A stretch of DNA of 64,000 nucleotides. Source: Nelumbo lutea (taxonomy: Eukaryota; Streptophyta; Magnoliopsida; Proteales; Nelumbonaceae). The position numbers were made by a program, and so were the translations under genes. The notes beneath the pieces are model-generated. The model saw only the letters and a program-made list of their open reading frames with translations, ran no database searches and was not told the origin of the DNA. How positions within the stretch are numbered: position 1 is the stretch's first letter; each line of letters starts with the position of its first letter. Positions 33,101 through 45,129 of the stretch are shown one piece after another. The DNA lies in contig JAKGHH010000005.1 of NCBI GenBank assembly GCA_022828595.1, positions 59,825,655-59,889,654 of the forward strand. Reading direction: 5' to 3'.

Positions 33101-36100
33101 TACTTGATTATTTCTTAAGGCAAATTAATTGATCATTTACCCCCGCCCTTTTAGTGAAATATGCAGCATCCCAGGAGGTTTTATTGTGAACTAGTTTAGA
33201 AGCTATGCATCCTTTAAACTGATAATAAAATTTTAGTTGACAAATCGGTCCAAGAAGTCCATGTCTAGGCAATCGTGCTCTGAAATTTTTAATAAAACTG
33301 AGTGTTGTGCATTGTTGATGGATCTTATTATTCTTTCCCTGCCTTGGGTTTTGTCCAAGTCTGCATGGTAACCGGCAAGTGTGCTTGGGCTAGGTTTCTT
33401 AAATATTTCTCAAATTATTAGTTCCCCAGCTTTTGTGTCTTCTGAACAAGTGATTGTGTAAAAGGAATATTACTTTTTACCTCTTCCTGGCCAAATGGTT
33501 GTTTTAAGTTTTTATGCTTCTGCTCTGATTTGTGAAATGCCAATGTTCTTATATTGTTATTGCTGTGTGTTTAATGTTGCCTTTAACCCCTCCTCTGTGA
33601 CATCTAGGAGGACTTTCTATGCTATCTTTATTTCAGCAATAAAAAGCAGGGTGGGAGTTCTCTCTGAGCAGCTGGCAAATGAGGCGACCCTGTCCATATG
33701 GTATGATAGGAAAATATTTGAACATTTAAGTGACCTCTCTAGAAATTCATGTACCCAAGTGCTATTGCTGCCTCGGGGTCATGAAGGGGGATGAAGCTAG
33801 TGTTCTAGTTCACTGATTACATTTTAGTGTCTGCCCTAAGTTCTAATGCATTTTGAAGCCCAAATGATTTTTAGTCATTAATCAATAAAAGCACCTTATT
33901 ATGTTTCGTTGTTAATTTGTTATAGTGTTGTACCTTAGACATTTTGCATTTTTTTTTTTACTTGTGCTACGTTATCTGCATTATCTTCTTGTTTGGATCA
34001 TTGAGGAAAATTATTGAGCACCTACCTGACAGGATATAAAAACTTATGGATTGAATGTTGAGCATTGGCAATAGTGCCTTGCTTTGCATAGGAATTTATT
34101 TGTATATCATAGCTGTCAAAGACCAAAAAACATGTTTTGGGTTGATAACGCAAGTAAATCTATTTATTACATGGCTATGTGCATAAAGAGCATTTCTTTG
34201 TTTGAAGTTGCACTTAGTTTATTATTAGCATTGTTCTCTGTCATGTTTGGATATTACATTATAGTGGATTTTCACTTCAGTGAGCATAGTAGAACTTTTG
34301 TCAACATTATGGGCTAATTTTCTAGATTGTGAGGCTGGATGAGAAGCCATCTTCTCTCCATTTTAAGGTTTTCTGTTTATGCTATTCATGAGTATGGGTT
34401 GTTGCTTTCAAAGTGGACCTAAACTTTCCCCTCTCTAACTTGAACTAACTGGATGTAACCTTTGTCCATCATTTCTGGATTGTGAGGCTAAATGGGAAGC
34501 CATCTTCTCTCCACTTTGAGGTTTTCTATTGGATGACTAATTTAAAACTAAAAAAAAGAATCAAGTTAGTTTTGTTGATATTCCTGAGCTCTGTTTATTC
34601 TATTCATGAGTACTGGGTTGTTGCTCTCAAAAGAGGATTCACCTTTTCCTCTCTAACTTGGAACTTTCCTTCTGATGCTTTTACTAGTTGTGGAAATAAT
34701 TCTTTAAAAATAGTTCCCTACAGATTTCAATGCAGAAAAACGCAGAAAAATAATGTGGCAATACTAATAATATAAAGGAATCATTTGAAATCATTCTCCG
34801 TATCAAATTGGTTGAAACTTGTATTCTAGGACCTGTTAAAGATGAGATTAAAAAGGAAAAGGAGGCTTTGCTCATCTAGAAGGCATTGGGGATTCGAGGT
34901 TGCGTTGTTGGATTTAATGGGCATGCTAAAGAACCATGATGGCAAGGGTAATGATGATGTACCTGGGAGTTATTGGATTACCTATAGCACTTTTTTTCCT
35001 GTTATGTCAAGTTTTCAAGTGTCATGCTAATCCATCTCTCCACAAAAATGTATAAAAAATGTAATATAATGGTCTTTTCTTCTCATATGTGGAACACTTT
35101 TATCTGTAATAACTTGTGTAATAGGGCAGCAAAATTTTCTTTTTGGGCTTTTAATATATTTCTAATTTAATGCGGAGTATATAAAGTGGGCAATATTATG
35201 TAGTTTATGTTTTGAATGTCTTGTATTGAATTATAATGATGGATTCGTCAACTGGGTTAATTTGTTTGTTTGTTTTTTCTCGTCTTTGCAGCTGAGGAAT
35301 CTATTGTGGGCAACATCAAAGCACGATGTGTACTTGATGCACAATTACTCTGTCATGCATTGGTCCCCCCTCCTCAAGCGGGGGAAGGAAGTACTTAATG
35401 TGGCTGGACCAATCGTGTCAACTGTGGTAGGAATGAGTATCCATTAAATCAGTTTTTTTCCCAGCCTTGCCACTTTTCATCAAACCATTTTCAAACTGAC
35501 ACTCGGTGCTTTCTGCAGAAACAGACAGGATCCTTAGCTCAGTCCCTCTCAAGAGTGCAAATCAGCACGATGGCTGTTAAAGACAATTTATTAGTTGCAG
35601 GTGGTTTACGAGGGGAGCTTATTTGTAAGGTACGACGATTTATCAACATGGTAATCTGTTCCAAGTCAGGGAGAGAAAAGCCTTGGTGAATGCAAGCCAA
35701 CATAGACTAGTTCTAAAGAGTTCTCATTTCTTGTTCAGTATCTGAACCGCCCTGGAGTTGCCTTCTGCACAAAATTAACTAGTGATGATAGTGCAATCAC
35801 CAATGCTGTGGACATCTATCGGAGTTGCAGGTAAGGATATTAATCTATTCTAGCGTTTGGAAGCATTCACTACCAGTGAAGACCTTGTCTAAACAATCTT
35901 TCTGCAGTGGCTTGACTAGACTGATGACAGCAAACAATGACGCACAAGTGAGGGTGTTTGATACCGAAAGTTTTGCTTGCCTTAACCTTTTCTCCTTCTC
36001 TTGGTCTGTAAATGTATGTACCCCGCAAATATATCTTGTTTTGCACTTGTTTTAGGTACAGCTTTGAATGTGTTTTTTTACTTAAAAGCCAACTTCTGAT

Positions 36101-36743
36101 TCTTGGTTTGTTTGCAGAACACTTCGGTTAGCCCTGACGGCAAGCTTTTCGCTGTTCTGGGAGACAGCGCAGATTGCTTGATTGCCGACACACAGTCGGG
36201 AAAGGTAAGTCATGTTTTCATCTGGGTCGTACTCGCTGCATTGTTCCATTGCTGTCCATCATTCATCAGCCTGATAGATAGTGTTCTGATGTTTTATCCG
36301 ACGGTTCTTCTATCTGAACATTTGCACAGGTGGTTGGTAACCTCAAAGGCCACTTGGATTATTCTTTTACTTCGGCGTGGCACCCGGATGGCATGATCCT
36401 TGCCACTGGGAACCAGGACACAACATGCAGGCTCTGGGATGTGAGAAATCTTTCCAAGTCCCTGGCAGTACTTGAGGGGAGGATGGGGGCAATAAGAACT
36501 GTAAAGTTCACCTCTGATGGCCGGTTCATGTCAATGGCCGAGCCAGCTGATTTTGTTCACATATATGATGCTCGATCTGGGTATTGCAAAGCACAAGAGA
36601 TAGATCTTTTTGGGGAGATTGCTGGGATGTCATTCAGCCCCGACACAGAAGCTCTGTTTGTTGGCGTAGCAGATCGAACCTATGGCAGCTTGTTGGAGTT
36701 CAACAGGCGGCGTTGCAACGCCTATCTGGATTCTATCTATTAG
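30129..36743 (+). CDS. WD40-repeat protein (C2A9.03-like family), complete
   Basis: Coding exons: 30129-30269, 30359-30526, 30975-31061, 35292-35426, 35519-35629, 35739-35830, 35908-36013, 36118-36204 and 36330-36743. All introns are GT-AG and all phases join, giving 446 residues with no internal stop. Residues 1-47 are very acidic (MALYQNDDLEDMIDDYYD...). Then come ALEARNGKDIQGIPWER, FYDFQFNTRLVKST and LLWATSKHDVYLMHNYSV, blocks typical of plant proteins named WD repeat-containing protein C2A9.03-like. WD repeats fill the C-terminal half: QVRVFD, GHLDYSFTSAWHPDG with CRLWDVRN (about 316-348), FVHIYDARSG (about 382-391) and a conserved YGSLLEFNRRR tail. Such proteins are protein-binding scaffolds. 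The WDVR ending could act as a DDB1-binding box, which is inference. Intron 3 within the coding region (31062-35291) is 4.2 kb. Confidence 0.95.
31550..31576 (+). repeat. Guanine tract in the large WD40 intron
   Basis: Runs of 7, 6 and 12 guanines are separated by single thymines on the coding strand, so the transcript could form a G-quadruplex. Confidence 0.8.
34321..34660 (+). repeat. Imperfect direct repeat within the large WD40 intron
   Basis: The block near 34325-34435 (gattgtgaggctggatgag, agccatcttctctcc, ttcatgagtatgggttgttg) recurs near 34478-34655 with the same words, and with a ~45-bp insertion between the halves of the second copy. It is non-coding. Confidence 0.7.
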
Positions 36744-37299
36744 CCTGCTTCAGTAGAGCTCGTGGTATTGGCGTTGGTGCCAAGTGAAAACTGCTCGGAA
36801 GAGAGGTGGATGGTGGATGTACATAGTTGGCTTGAAGTATATGTTGGTGAGGTGCCGGTCTACGCTAATGGATTGCTTCTCTAGATTTGGATTGTGGATT
36901 CAGAGCTGTTTTGTTCTCTCGTTCAAACACTAGAAAAGGCCAGAAAGCTTTGATTGACTATTTTGTAGAGGATTGCTTTTTCCTACTCGCTATTTGGTAA
37001 ATGCTCTCTGCACAAGCGAGTTATTAGGAGAAAAAAGTTGTCTATGTAAAGCTATTTTTGAGAATATTAGTTGTAATTCCTGTTAAACTTGTTTCTCATA
37101 CTATATTTTGTCGAGTGCAAAATTTGCATGAAGTGGGGAAAGCAAATCATAGTACAAACAAATTTTGCAATAGCTGTTTATGTGAAAGTCCTGCTCGAAT
37201 TCTCTTTCTTTATTTATTTGATGGGTCTGTTCGATTGCAATTCGATTAAATTTCAAGACATCCAAATTTGGTTATGATTTGAAAAAAGTATAAAATTAC
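36744..37299. other. 3' flank of the WD40 gene
   Basis: The 3' UTR probably ends within the first few hundred bases. No canonical AATAAA is seen close to the stop. No other gene is seen before copia B. Confidence 0.5.
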
Positions 37300-37442
37300 T
37301 AATACAAATTGGAAATGAAGAGTTGGTTGCAATAACTAACATCTCCCTATATATATGGTTGTATGTCTAAGATGGAACACAAATTGTAAAAGGAAAGAAA
37401 GGAAAGTCTTTCTCTCAAATTTTTTCGTTTCTATTTCTGTTA
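37300..37442 (+). repeat. 5' LTR, copia B
   Basis: It begins taatacaaattg and runs to the primer site. It shares the central block aactaacatctccctata with the 3' LTR but lacks ~28 bp near the start that the 3' LTR has. The gap lies between two gagttRgtt words, as expected for slippage. Confidence 0.85.
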
Positions 37443-38163
37443 TGGTATCAGAGCTCCGGTTCCTTCAATCTTTGCACAACCTTCTCAGTCTGCAATCCTT
37501 GATCCTTCTTGATCCCTGTTTGTGGAGCAGATCTTTGAGCATTTCACAGAGATCTCTTTACTTCCATTTGTCAAAGCTCGTCCCTGTTCTTTGCTGAAAC
37601 CAAGAAGGGAGCTTGTCCCCTGTTCTTCGTTGAAAGTCTCAGTCTGCAATCCGCTTCGATCGGTTTTCTTTTCGATCAAGAACAGGGCAAGCTACAAGAT
37701 TCTCATCTGCCGCATCAAGATCACCTCCAAGATCTTCCGGCAATGAGCTGAAGCAGATCCAAGACGGATATTCTCTTCATCCAGAAGCTCAACACATGCC
37801 TTGTAGTAGCAGAGATATAACACATTCTATCGATCTCATATCAGAAGTCCCGATCAAATGGTTCTGTTCTGAGAACAGCCTCTGCTATTGACCTGAGGAT
37901 CCTGTGCTTCATCCAAACAACTTTACCAGTGCCGAAACCACCACATCCAAGTCGGCCTTACAGAGCAAAGATTGTTGTGAAGTGAGAGCTGCATTTCAAA
38001 ATTTCAGAACCAGACTGTCTGAGAACTGCATTTCAGAACCGGTCATCAACTACCACTCTTTTCTTGTTGTCTGTATTGTTTGCTCAAGCTTTTCTTGCTG
38101 TTTATATTATCTGTGGCAGGGGAACCCGAAATTTCCAGATTTGTTTCTCCCTTACCTGAAGTC

Positions 38164-38346
38164 AGTACAATGGCAATCAGTTCTGGAAATCAGAAGAAGA
38201 AGTCAAGTGTTACCTGCAGTCATTGCGGTAAAAAGGGTCATTTAAAGGATAAATACTACAGGATAACAGGTTTTCCTCCCAATTTCAAATTTACTAAAGA
38301 AAAATCTGCAACTAGTGGTACACATTCTGCTAATAATGTGACTTAG
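38164..38346 (+). pseudogene. Copia B gag zinc-knuckle fragment
   Basis: The frame reads CSHCGKKGHLKDKYY and RITGFPPNFK, a CCHC zinc knuckle whose last cysteine is replaced by tyrosine. The preceding capsid part of gag is not recognisable. Confidence 0.75.
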
Positions 38347-38350
38347 GGCT

Positions 38351-38836
38351 TTGGCATTCTGTCAAATGTTTCTGAGACCACCAGCATTGTCACTCACTCC
38401 TGAACAGACAAGAAAGTTGTTGACTCTTCTCAATGGTTGTGACTCTCATAGCAGCCTCATTTCTCAATCAGAACCTCCAACCAATACTCCCTTTGCAGGT
38501 ATATTGGATCGTACACATTCTGTTAACTCTCATTGCTCTTCATCTCAATCATCTCCCACTGATATATGGATTGTAGACACAGGAGCCACAGACCATATTG
38601 CTAATTCTCTCAAATACTTTGATTCTTACACCACTATTCACGGTTTGTTTGTCACTCTGCCAAATGGAACTAAAGTTCAAGCCACACACATTGGAACTGT
38701 TCCTCTAGCTTCTGCTATTATTCTGAATGATGTGCTATTTATCCCTTCTTTTTCATTCAACCTTATTTCAGTCCAAAAACTTGCCAAGGATTATAATTCT
38801 TCTATTATTTTCACTGCTAATTCCTACATTTTATAG
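38351..38836 (+). pseudogene. Copia B protease region
   Basis: The active site reads WIVDTGATDHI, followed by VLFIPSFSFNLISVQKL, a standard copia protease pair. The frame ends in a stop at 38834-38836 where similarity to copia polyproteins continues, so this is a premature stop. Confidence 0.88.
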
Positions 38837-38859
38837 GATCAATCTTCAAGGATAATGAT

Positions 38860-39898
38860 TAGTCTTGCTAAAGCAAAATCTGGCCTCTATTTTCTTCAAC
38901 CATCATTTAAGTCTAGACATCGTTTGTTTTCCTGCTTCAACACTTTTGCTACTACACAATCTACTACTCCTTTTTCTCTTTGACATTTCAGGCTAGGGCA
39001 TAGTTCTAAAGATGTAATAAATAAGATACATCAATGTAATAATGATGTCTGCCCTGCTGAATTTGCAAACTGCCATATTTGTCTTCTTGCTAAGCAAAGA
39101 AGGCTTCCCTTTCCCCTTCATGTCAAGAACATTGTCTCTTCTTTTGAACTCATTCACATGGATATATGGGGACCATATTCTACTGTAGTTATTGGTGATT
39201 ATCACTACTTCCTTACTATTGTTGATGACTTTACTAGATTTACTTGGGTTTTCTTAATGAGAGCAAAGTCTGATGCTATTTCCATTATTCCAATGTTTTA
39301 CAATATGGTTAGTACTCAGTTTAATTGCTCTATTAAACAAATTCGTACAGATAAGGGACTCGAGTTCAATTTCTATGAATTCTATTCTTCTAAAGGTATT
39401 GTGCATCAATTGTCTTGTATTGGTACCCCACAACAAAATGTCGTTGTTGAACGTAAACATCAACATTTATTGGTTGTTACCATGCCCTTAATGTTTCAAA
39501 CTTCCATGCCAATGAAATTATGGGGAGCAACAGTTTTAACTGCTACATATATCATTAATAGACTTCCAACTGTTGTTTTGAATAACCTTACACCATTTGA
39601 GTGTTTGTTTCATAAAGCTCCCCAGTATGGCCATTTCAGAGTTTATGGCTCATTATGTTTTGCTAGCACCTTACAACATAATAGAAAGAAGTTCCATCCA
39701 AGAGCCATAAAATGTGTCTTTGTGGGATATCCCAATGGGGTGAAGGGGTACAAACTCTATAATCTTGATGATCATTCTATTTTCATCTCTATGGATGTAA
39801 TATTTTTTGAATCTGAATTCCCCTTCTCTTCATCCTCTGCTACATCTTCCATACATACTCGTGATACACAATCCTTACTCATCCACTCCTGTGTTTGA
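38860..39898 (+). pseudogene. Copia B integrase
   Basis: The HHCC zinc part is seen as LGHSSKD and CHICLLAKQ near 38990-39100. The catalytic core follows with MDIWGPYSTV, IVDDFTRFTWVFLM, IRTDKGLEF and TPQQNVVVERKH, so the D, D and E positions are kept. The C-terminal block KCVFVGYPNGVKGYKLY and MDVIFFESEFPF follows. A stop lies upstream near 38981. Confidence 0.9.
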
Positions 39899-40139
39899 TA
39901 ATCCTCCTACTTCTCCTGTTAATGCACATCCCCCTGCTGCTTCTCATCTATAGCCAAAGGTTTGTTCTGATCCTATGCCGCGTACCATCATGACTTACCT
40001 ACTAAATCATCCCATCTATCTAAAGCACATCCTATTCAGAATTTCCTCTCAACATCCCAACTTTTAGATTCTCATTCTGCTTTTACTACTGCTTTGTCTC
40101 TTCTTGATGAACCAAAATCCAATTTTCAAGATAAGGATC

Positions 40140-40905
40140 ACAACCATTGGCAAGAAGCCATGCGAGCTGAATTGCTTGCCTTGGAAGAGAATAACACTTG
40201 GTCAGTTGTTCCCTTACCTCTAGACCAGCATGCAGTGGGTTGTAAATGGGTATACAAGGTGTAGTTAAAATCTGATGGAAACATAGAAAGATATAAAGCT
40301 AGATTAGTGGCTAAAGGTTATAGCCAACAAGAAGGATTTGATTATCAGGAGATTTTTAGCCCTGCTGCAAAACAAACTACTATGAGAGTATTCCTTGCTC
40401 TAGCAGCTCATTTTGGTTGGTATCTAGCTCAACTTGATGTTAACAATGCTTTCTTATATGGTGATTTGAAGGAAAAATGTTTATATGGATCTTCCTTTGG
40501 GCTATGCAGTTGATAAACCCCCTCACTATCCAGTAGGGTTCAGATTAGTGTGCAAACTAAATAAATCATTGTATGGTCTTAAATAGGCATTAAGACAACG
40601 GGACACTAAATTTTCTATAGCATTGTTTGAGTATGGTTTTGTTCAATCAAAAGCTGATTACTCATTGTTTACAAGATCCACTACTGAAGGATTTATTGCA
40701 TTGTTAGTTTATGTTGATGACATTGCTATAGCTAGTAACTCCACTGCACTCATTGCTGATCTCAAAATGTTCCTTAGCTCTAGGTTTAAACTTAAGAATA
40801 TGGGTTCGTTGAAGTACTTCTTAGGTCTTGAAGTTGCAAGATCTGACAAGGGAATTGTAGTCTGCCAAAGAAAATGTGTTGGATCTATTGAATGACCATG
40901 GGAAA
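40140..40905 (+). pseudogene. Copia B reverse transcriptase
   Basis: Motifs are [54 protein letters not shown] and YVDDIAIAS. Stops lie near 40263 and in the LYGLK motif near 40584, and a frameshift near 40480 splits the finger region. The active-site aspartates are kept. Confidence 0.88.
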
Positions 40906-41039
40906 TTAGGTTGCAAACATGTCTCTACTCCCATTGATCCTAATCATAAGATGGCCAAGGATAGTGGAACCCTTCTTACTGATGCTTCACTCGTCCCGAC
41001 ATCTCTTATGTTGTGCAGATTTTATCTCAATACATGGAT

Positions 41040-41623
41040 AAACCTACTGATCTTCATTTACAAGCTGCACATTGTGTATTGAGATACTTGAAACCTTCCC
41101 CTGGAGCTGGCCTGTTCTTCTCCACAGATTCTTCTACACAAGTGAGGGCTTTCTCTAACAGTGACTAGGCTGGTTGTCCAGATACAAGGAGATCCGTTTC
41201 TAGCTTCTATATTTTCTTGGGTGATTATTTGATCACGTGGAAGTCTAAGAAGCAAAATTTGGTGGCATGAAGTTCAACTGAGGTGGAGTATCATGCTATT
41301 GCAGCCACCACTTGTGAATTGATGTGGCTCTCTTCTTTGCTCATTGACTTTCGTATTACAGTTTCATTACCTATCTCGTTACATTGTGATAATCATTCTG
41401 TGATCTTTCTCGTAATCTTGTGTTTCATGAGCGGAGTAAACACATTGAGGTAGATTGTCATTTTGTCCAGGATCAAGTTCAGAATGGTTTCCTGCATTTA
41501 CTGCATTTGTCCTCTTCTGATCAGGTGGCGGATGTATTCACCAAGGCTTTGCAACCCTCACATTTTCAACGCTTAATAAGCAAGATGAACATGCTCAATA
41601 TACATATTCATCTTGAGGGGGGA
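41040..41623 (+). pseudogene. Copia B RNase H
   Basis: Broken frames give SRSKKQNLVA, LHCDNHSVI, RSKHIEVDCHFVQDQV and VADVFTKALQPSHFQRL, typical of copia RNase H. It ends directly before the polypurine tract at 41616-41623. Confidence 0.85.
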
Positions 41624-41787
41624 TAATACAAATTGTAAATGAAGAGTTAGTTACATCTGAGCTGGAGAGTTGGTTGCAATAACTAACATCTCCCTATATA
41701 TATGGTTGCATGTCTAAGATGGAACACACAAATTGTAAAAGGAAAGAATGATAAGTCTTTCTCTCAAATTTTCTCGTTTCTATTTTC
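41624..41787 (+). repeat. 3' LTR, copia B
   Basis: It starts taatacaaattg after the purine tract and matches the 5' LTR. Its end is partly repeated (aaaggaaagaatga...aagtctttctctcaaatt occurs again to 41820), a small tandem duplication at the right border. Confidence 0.83.
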
Positions 41788-41820
41788 AAAGGAAAGAATG
41801 AAAAGTCTTTCTCTCAAATT

Positions 41821-42410
41821 ATAAAAGGAAATAATGCAAAAAAGGACTTGCATGATGTGATGTTAATTTGAAGTACAACATTTCTAGAGGGAACTACAAG
41901 GAAGCAAAACTTTTGTAAATTGTGGGATTACTACAATTCATCTCTTCTATCATCAATCAAGAGCATAATAGCATCATCAGTGGTTGGATTCCCAAGCGAA
42001 GCAAGCCAATTAGATAAGTAGAAAATAGTTCAAGATGAATAAAAAAACAAAGATAACAATACCTATAAAAAGAGTAAAAACAGAAGACAAACATAAAGCA
42101 AATAAAATACCTGCTTGCAAATAATAGCATTAGTATGGACAACCCTGCAAATTGAAGCTCCATGGCAGATATCATCTCACAATATATTCTTTAATTACCT
42201 AAACAATGAGACAAATTCTAATTGGTTCAAAGTGACAATGAGGAAAGCAAGGGTGGAATCCCTGCTTTAATTTTTGAAATAAAAGAGAAATACTTGCACA
42301 TTTGTTTCTTACAAGCTTGTAACTTGATTGGTTTAAGCTTGGAAGGCAATAAAAATTTTGAGATTTTGCCCCCTTCCCGATTTCTTATACTACCTAAGAT
42401 CTTTGAAAAT
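41821..42410. other. Intergenic between copia B and copia C
   Basis: AT-rich, with no gene recognised. Confidence 0.45.
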
Positions 42411-42576
42411 GATTCTTCGCACATGTCAGTTAAACAAAGTTGAGCTGTGTCGGTTAAACAGCTGGAAGCTTGCCAGCTGTACTCTCCCAGCTGTGCTCCT
42501 AGCCAGTTGTAATTCAGTTATTTACCTTGTATAAATTCCCCTTTATATTGAATAAACCACATTTGTTCTTTTCACT
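42411..42576 (+). repeat. 5' LTR, copia C
   Basis: It holds a tandem-like stretch of agctgtgctc / agctgtactc words that the 3' LTR lacks (about 90 bp). A TATA-like tataaattcc lies near 42530. Confidence 0.78.
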
Positions 42577-42620
42577 TTTATGGTAACAAAGCCTCGTCGA
42601 CCCTGTCTCTCTGCTACTCG

Positions 42621-43445
42621 CATGGCGACTGAAAGTGACCCTTCCTCTCCTTATTTCTTGCATCCGTCGGATAATCCAAGAGCGTTCTCATTTCGAGTCC
42701 TCTCACCGGCGAGAACTATTTGATGTGGTGGCGAGCAATGCGCAACGCCCTGCAAGTGAAGAACAACTACACTTTTGTTGATGGTTCATTGCCAAGACCA
42801 GAGGATTCCGAGAAGGAGCAAGCTTGGGTGAAGTGTAATTCCATGGTGATCTCTTGGATCTTAAATTCTTTGGCAAGAGATCTCCATGAAAGTGTTGTTT
42901 ACATCGAAACTATGCAAGAAATTTGGAATGATCTTGAAGATCGCTTCTCTCAGAGCAATGCACCGCACATACACCAACTGAAGCGGGACATTGCTCTGTT
43001 ACAACAAGTCGGACAATTGGTTGTAGCCTACTTCACGAAGCTGAAGGGGCTCTGGAACGAACTTGCAGTTTTGTCGTTGGTACCTACATGCACATGTGGT
43101 ACTGCAAAGGAGTTTGTAGTTGAGCGTGAATGAGAGCGGCTTCATCAGTTCCTCATGGGACTAAACGAGAGCTTCAATATCATCCAGACTAAAATTCTTA
43201 GTTTAGATCCGCTGCCTGGAATCAATAAATCCTACAATCTTGTTGTTCAAGAGGAACAACATCAATCTCTTGTTGGTGTGCAATCGATTCACGCCACAGA
43301 TGTAGCGGCCTTGAATGTTGTGACAAAACCAAACACAAATTCAGGGGAACCATCATGGAGATCAAAGCTCAAATGTGACTATTGCAAGAAAGGTGGACAC
43401 ACAAAGGATCGTTGTTACGAGCTACATGGATACCCTGTTAACTAG
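42621..43445 (+). pseudogene. Copia C gag
   Basis: The ATG at 42621 starts MATESDPSSPYFLHPSDNPR, the usual N-terminus of this copia gag type. A frameshift near 42700 follows. The capsid part reads MMWWRAMRNALQVKNNY, IWNDLEDRFSQSNAP and QLKRDIALLQQ (UBN2-type gag). It is broken by TGA at 43131-43133 and ends in an intact CCHC knuckle CDYCKKGGHTKDRCYELHGYP before TAG at 43443. Confidence 0.9.
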
Positions 43446-43632
43446 GAAAGGGAGTGCAATTAACGACCCAAGAAATCCGGTGACACTCGACTGCAGCACA
43501 AACATCCGTTGAGACAGAAGAAGTTAAGCAATCTCTTTCTGATAATGCATCTTCAATCATCGAACTAACGTATGAACAATACCAAAAGCTGATCAACATT
43601 CTTGGACTCGAAAGACCTCATCAACAAATCCT

Positions 43633-43953
43633 ATGACTTCATCTAATTTTGCTGGTATGATCACTGAATCTTCATCCCACGCATCATCCTGGATTCTAGA
43701 TACAGGTGCATTAGATCATATGGCACCATATCCTGATCATATGATTCTGCTGAAATCATCTCGTCCAATGAAATTACCAGACAGTACAGTCTTGCCAGTT
43801 ACCCATCACGGATCAGTATCTCTTACACCTTCCCTCACCATTGATAAAGTGCTGTTCATCCCACAATTTCAATGCAATCTCTTATCTGTGAGCAAATTGA
43901 CCTCACAACTTCACTGTTGTGTTATATTTCTTCTGGAATTTTGCATATTGTAG
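43633..43953 (+). pseudogene. Copia C protease
   Basis: The active site reads WILDTGALDHM, followed by VLFIPQFQCNLLSVSKLT. The frame stops at 43951 before the integrase region, where copia polyproteins normally continue. Confidence 0.88.
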
Positions 43954-43971
43954 GACCTAGTCTCGAACAAA

Positions 43972-45052
43972 GTGATTGGAGTGGGTAGAATGCACAATGG
44001 AATTTATCACCTACATACATCCAAATCCATGCCAACCTCCCCAGTGTCGACAGCTGATGCTGATTCTTTGACTTCACCTACCATAAATAATTGCACTACT
44101 GTTGATGACCAAATGTGGCACAGACGGTTAGGACAAGCATTCTCTAACCGAATTACTTCATTATTTGGTTGCTCCCATGCTAAAGATCATTGTTGTGAAG
44201 CTTGTCACCTCTAGGATTGTTGCATCTTTTGATTTACTGCATTGTAACATTTGGGGTGGGTACCGAACCCCATCCATTACTGGTGCCCATTTTTTCTTAA
44301 CCACTGTAGATGACTATTCTCGGTGCACCTAGGTGTATTTGATGAAAAATAAATCAGAGACGTTTTATCTTTTGATTGGTTTTTTTCCTATGGTCAAAAA
44401 TCAATTTGGAACCTCAGTTAAGGTTATTCGTTCTGGTAATGAGTCCAAATTCACATATGGACCAATGATGGAGTTTTATACGACAAACGACATTATTCAT
44501 CAGCGTTCATGTGTTGACACTCCTCAACAAAATGGAATTGTTGAGCGAAAGCATCGACATGTCCTAGAAGTGGCACGGGCTCTTTGGTTTCAAGCATCAT
44601 TGCCCTTGCGTTTTTGGGGTGAATGTGTTCTAAAAGCTGCCTATCTCATCAACTATACACCCACATCCACACTGAATCAACACACACCTTATGAGACTCT
44701 ATTTCACAAAGCCCCTTCATATGATCATATCTGTGTTTTTGGATGCTTGAGCTTTACTAGAGTCGCTCCAAAACCACATGACAAGTTTGCTACAAGGGCA
44801 CAAAGATGCATCTTTGTTGGTTATCCTTTTGTGCAAAAGGCTTACTGTTTGTATGATCTTGACACACATCAAATATTCGTCTCACGAGATGTCACCTTCC
44901 ATGAATCTGTCTTCCCTTTCGCCACCATCACAGATCAGAATAGTCTAGTACAATTTCTAGTTGTGCCATTACCTAGACGAGCCGATGACCAATTCCAACA
45001 TGGAATCCTCAATAGCACCAGCACTCACTTCCAATCCTGCCTCTGTCATTAA
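43972..45052 (+). pseudogene. Copia C integrase
   Basis: The zinc part is seen as MWHRRLGQAFSNRI and CCEACHL. The core has TTVDDYSRCT, a stop near 44332, then VIRSGNESKF and TPQQNGIVERKH. The second catalytic aspartate of R-S-D-N is replaced by glycine, so the enzyme would be inactive even without stops. The tail RCIFVGYPFVQKAYCLYD and SRDVTFHESVFPF is conserved. Confidence 0.9.
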
Positions 45053-45129
45053 TCAACCTGCTGAACCCAGGCCAACGCGTACATCTGCTCTCTACCTGCT
45101 TCCTTACATTCTGCTTTCTACACTACTTG

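Larger units (their letters stand above)
37300..41787 (+). mobile_element. Ty1/copia LTR retrotransposon B, decayed
   Basis: Short LTRs (37300-37442 and 41624-41787) bound a leader and broken frames for a zinc knuckle, protease, integrase, RT and RNase H in copia order. The primer site is tggtatcagagc at 37443 and the polypurine tract is gaggggggat at 41616. Most of gag is missing or unrecognisable between 37450 and 38160. Stops and frameshifts occur in every domain. It lies about 550 bp downstream of the WD40 gene in the same orientation. Confidence 0.92.

Noticed and set aside
33495..33794. 99-codon frame in the WD40 intron
   Set aside because: No similarity to any family is recognised, and it lies inside an intron whose flanking exons join in phase.
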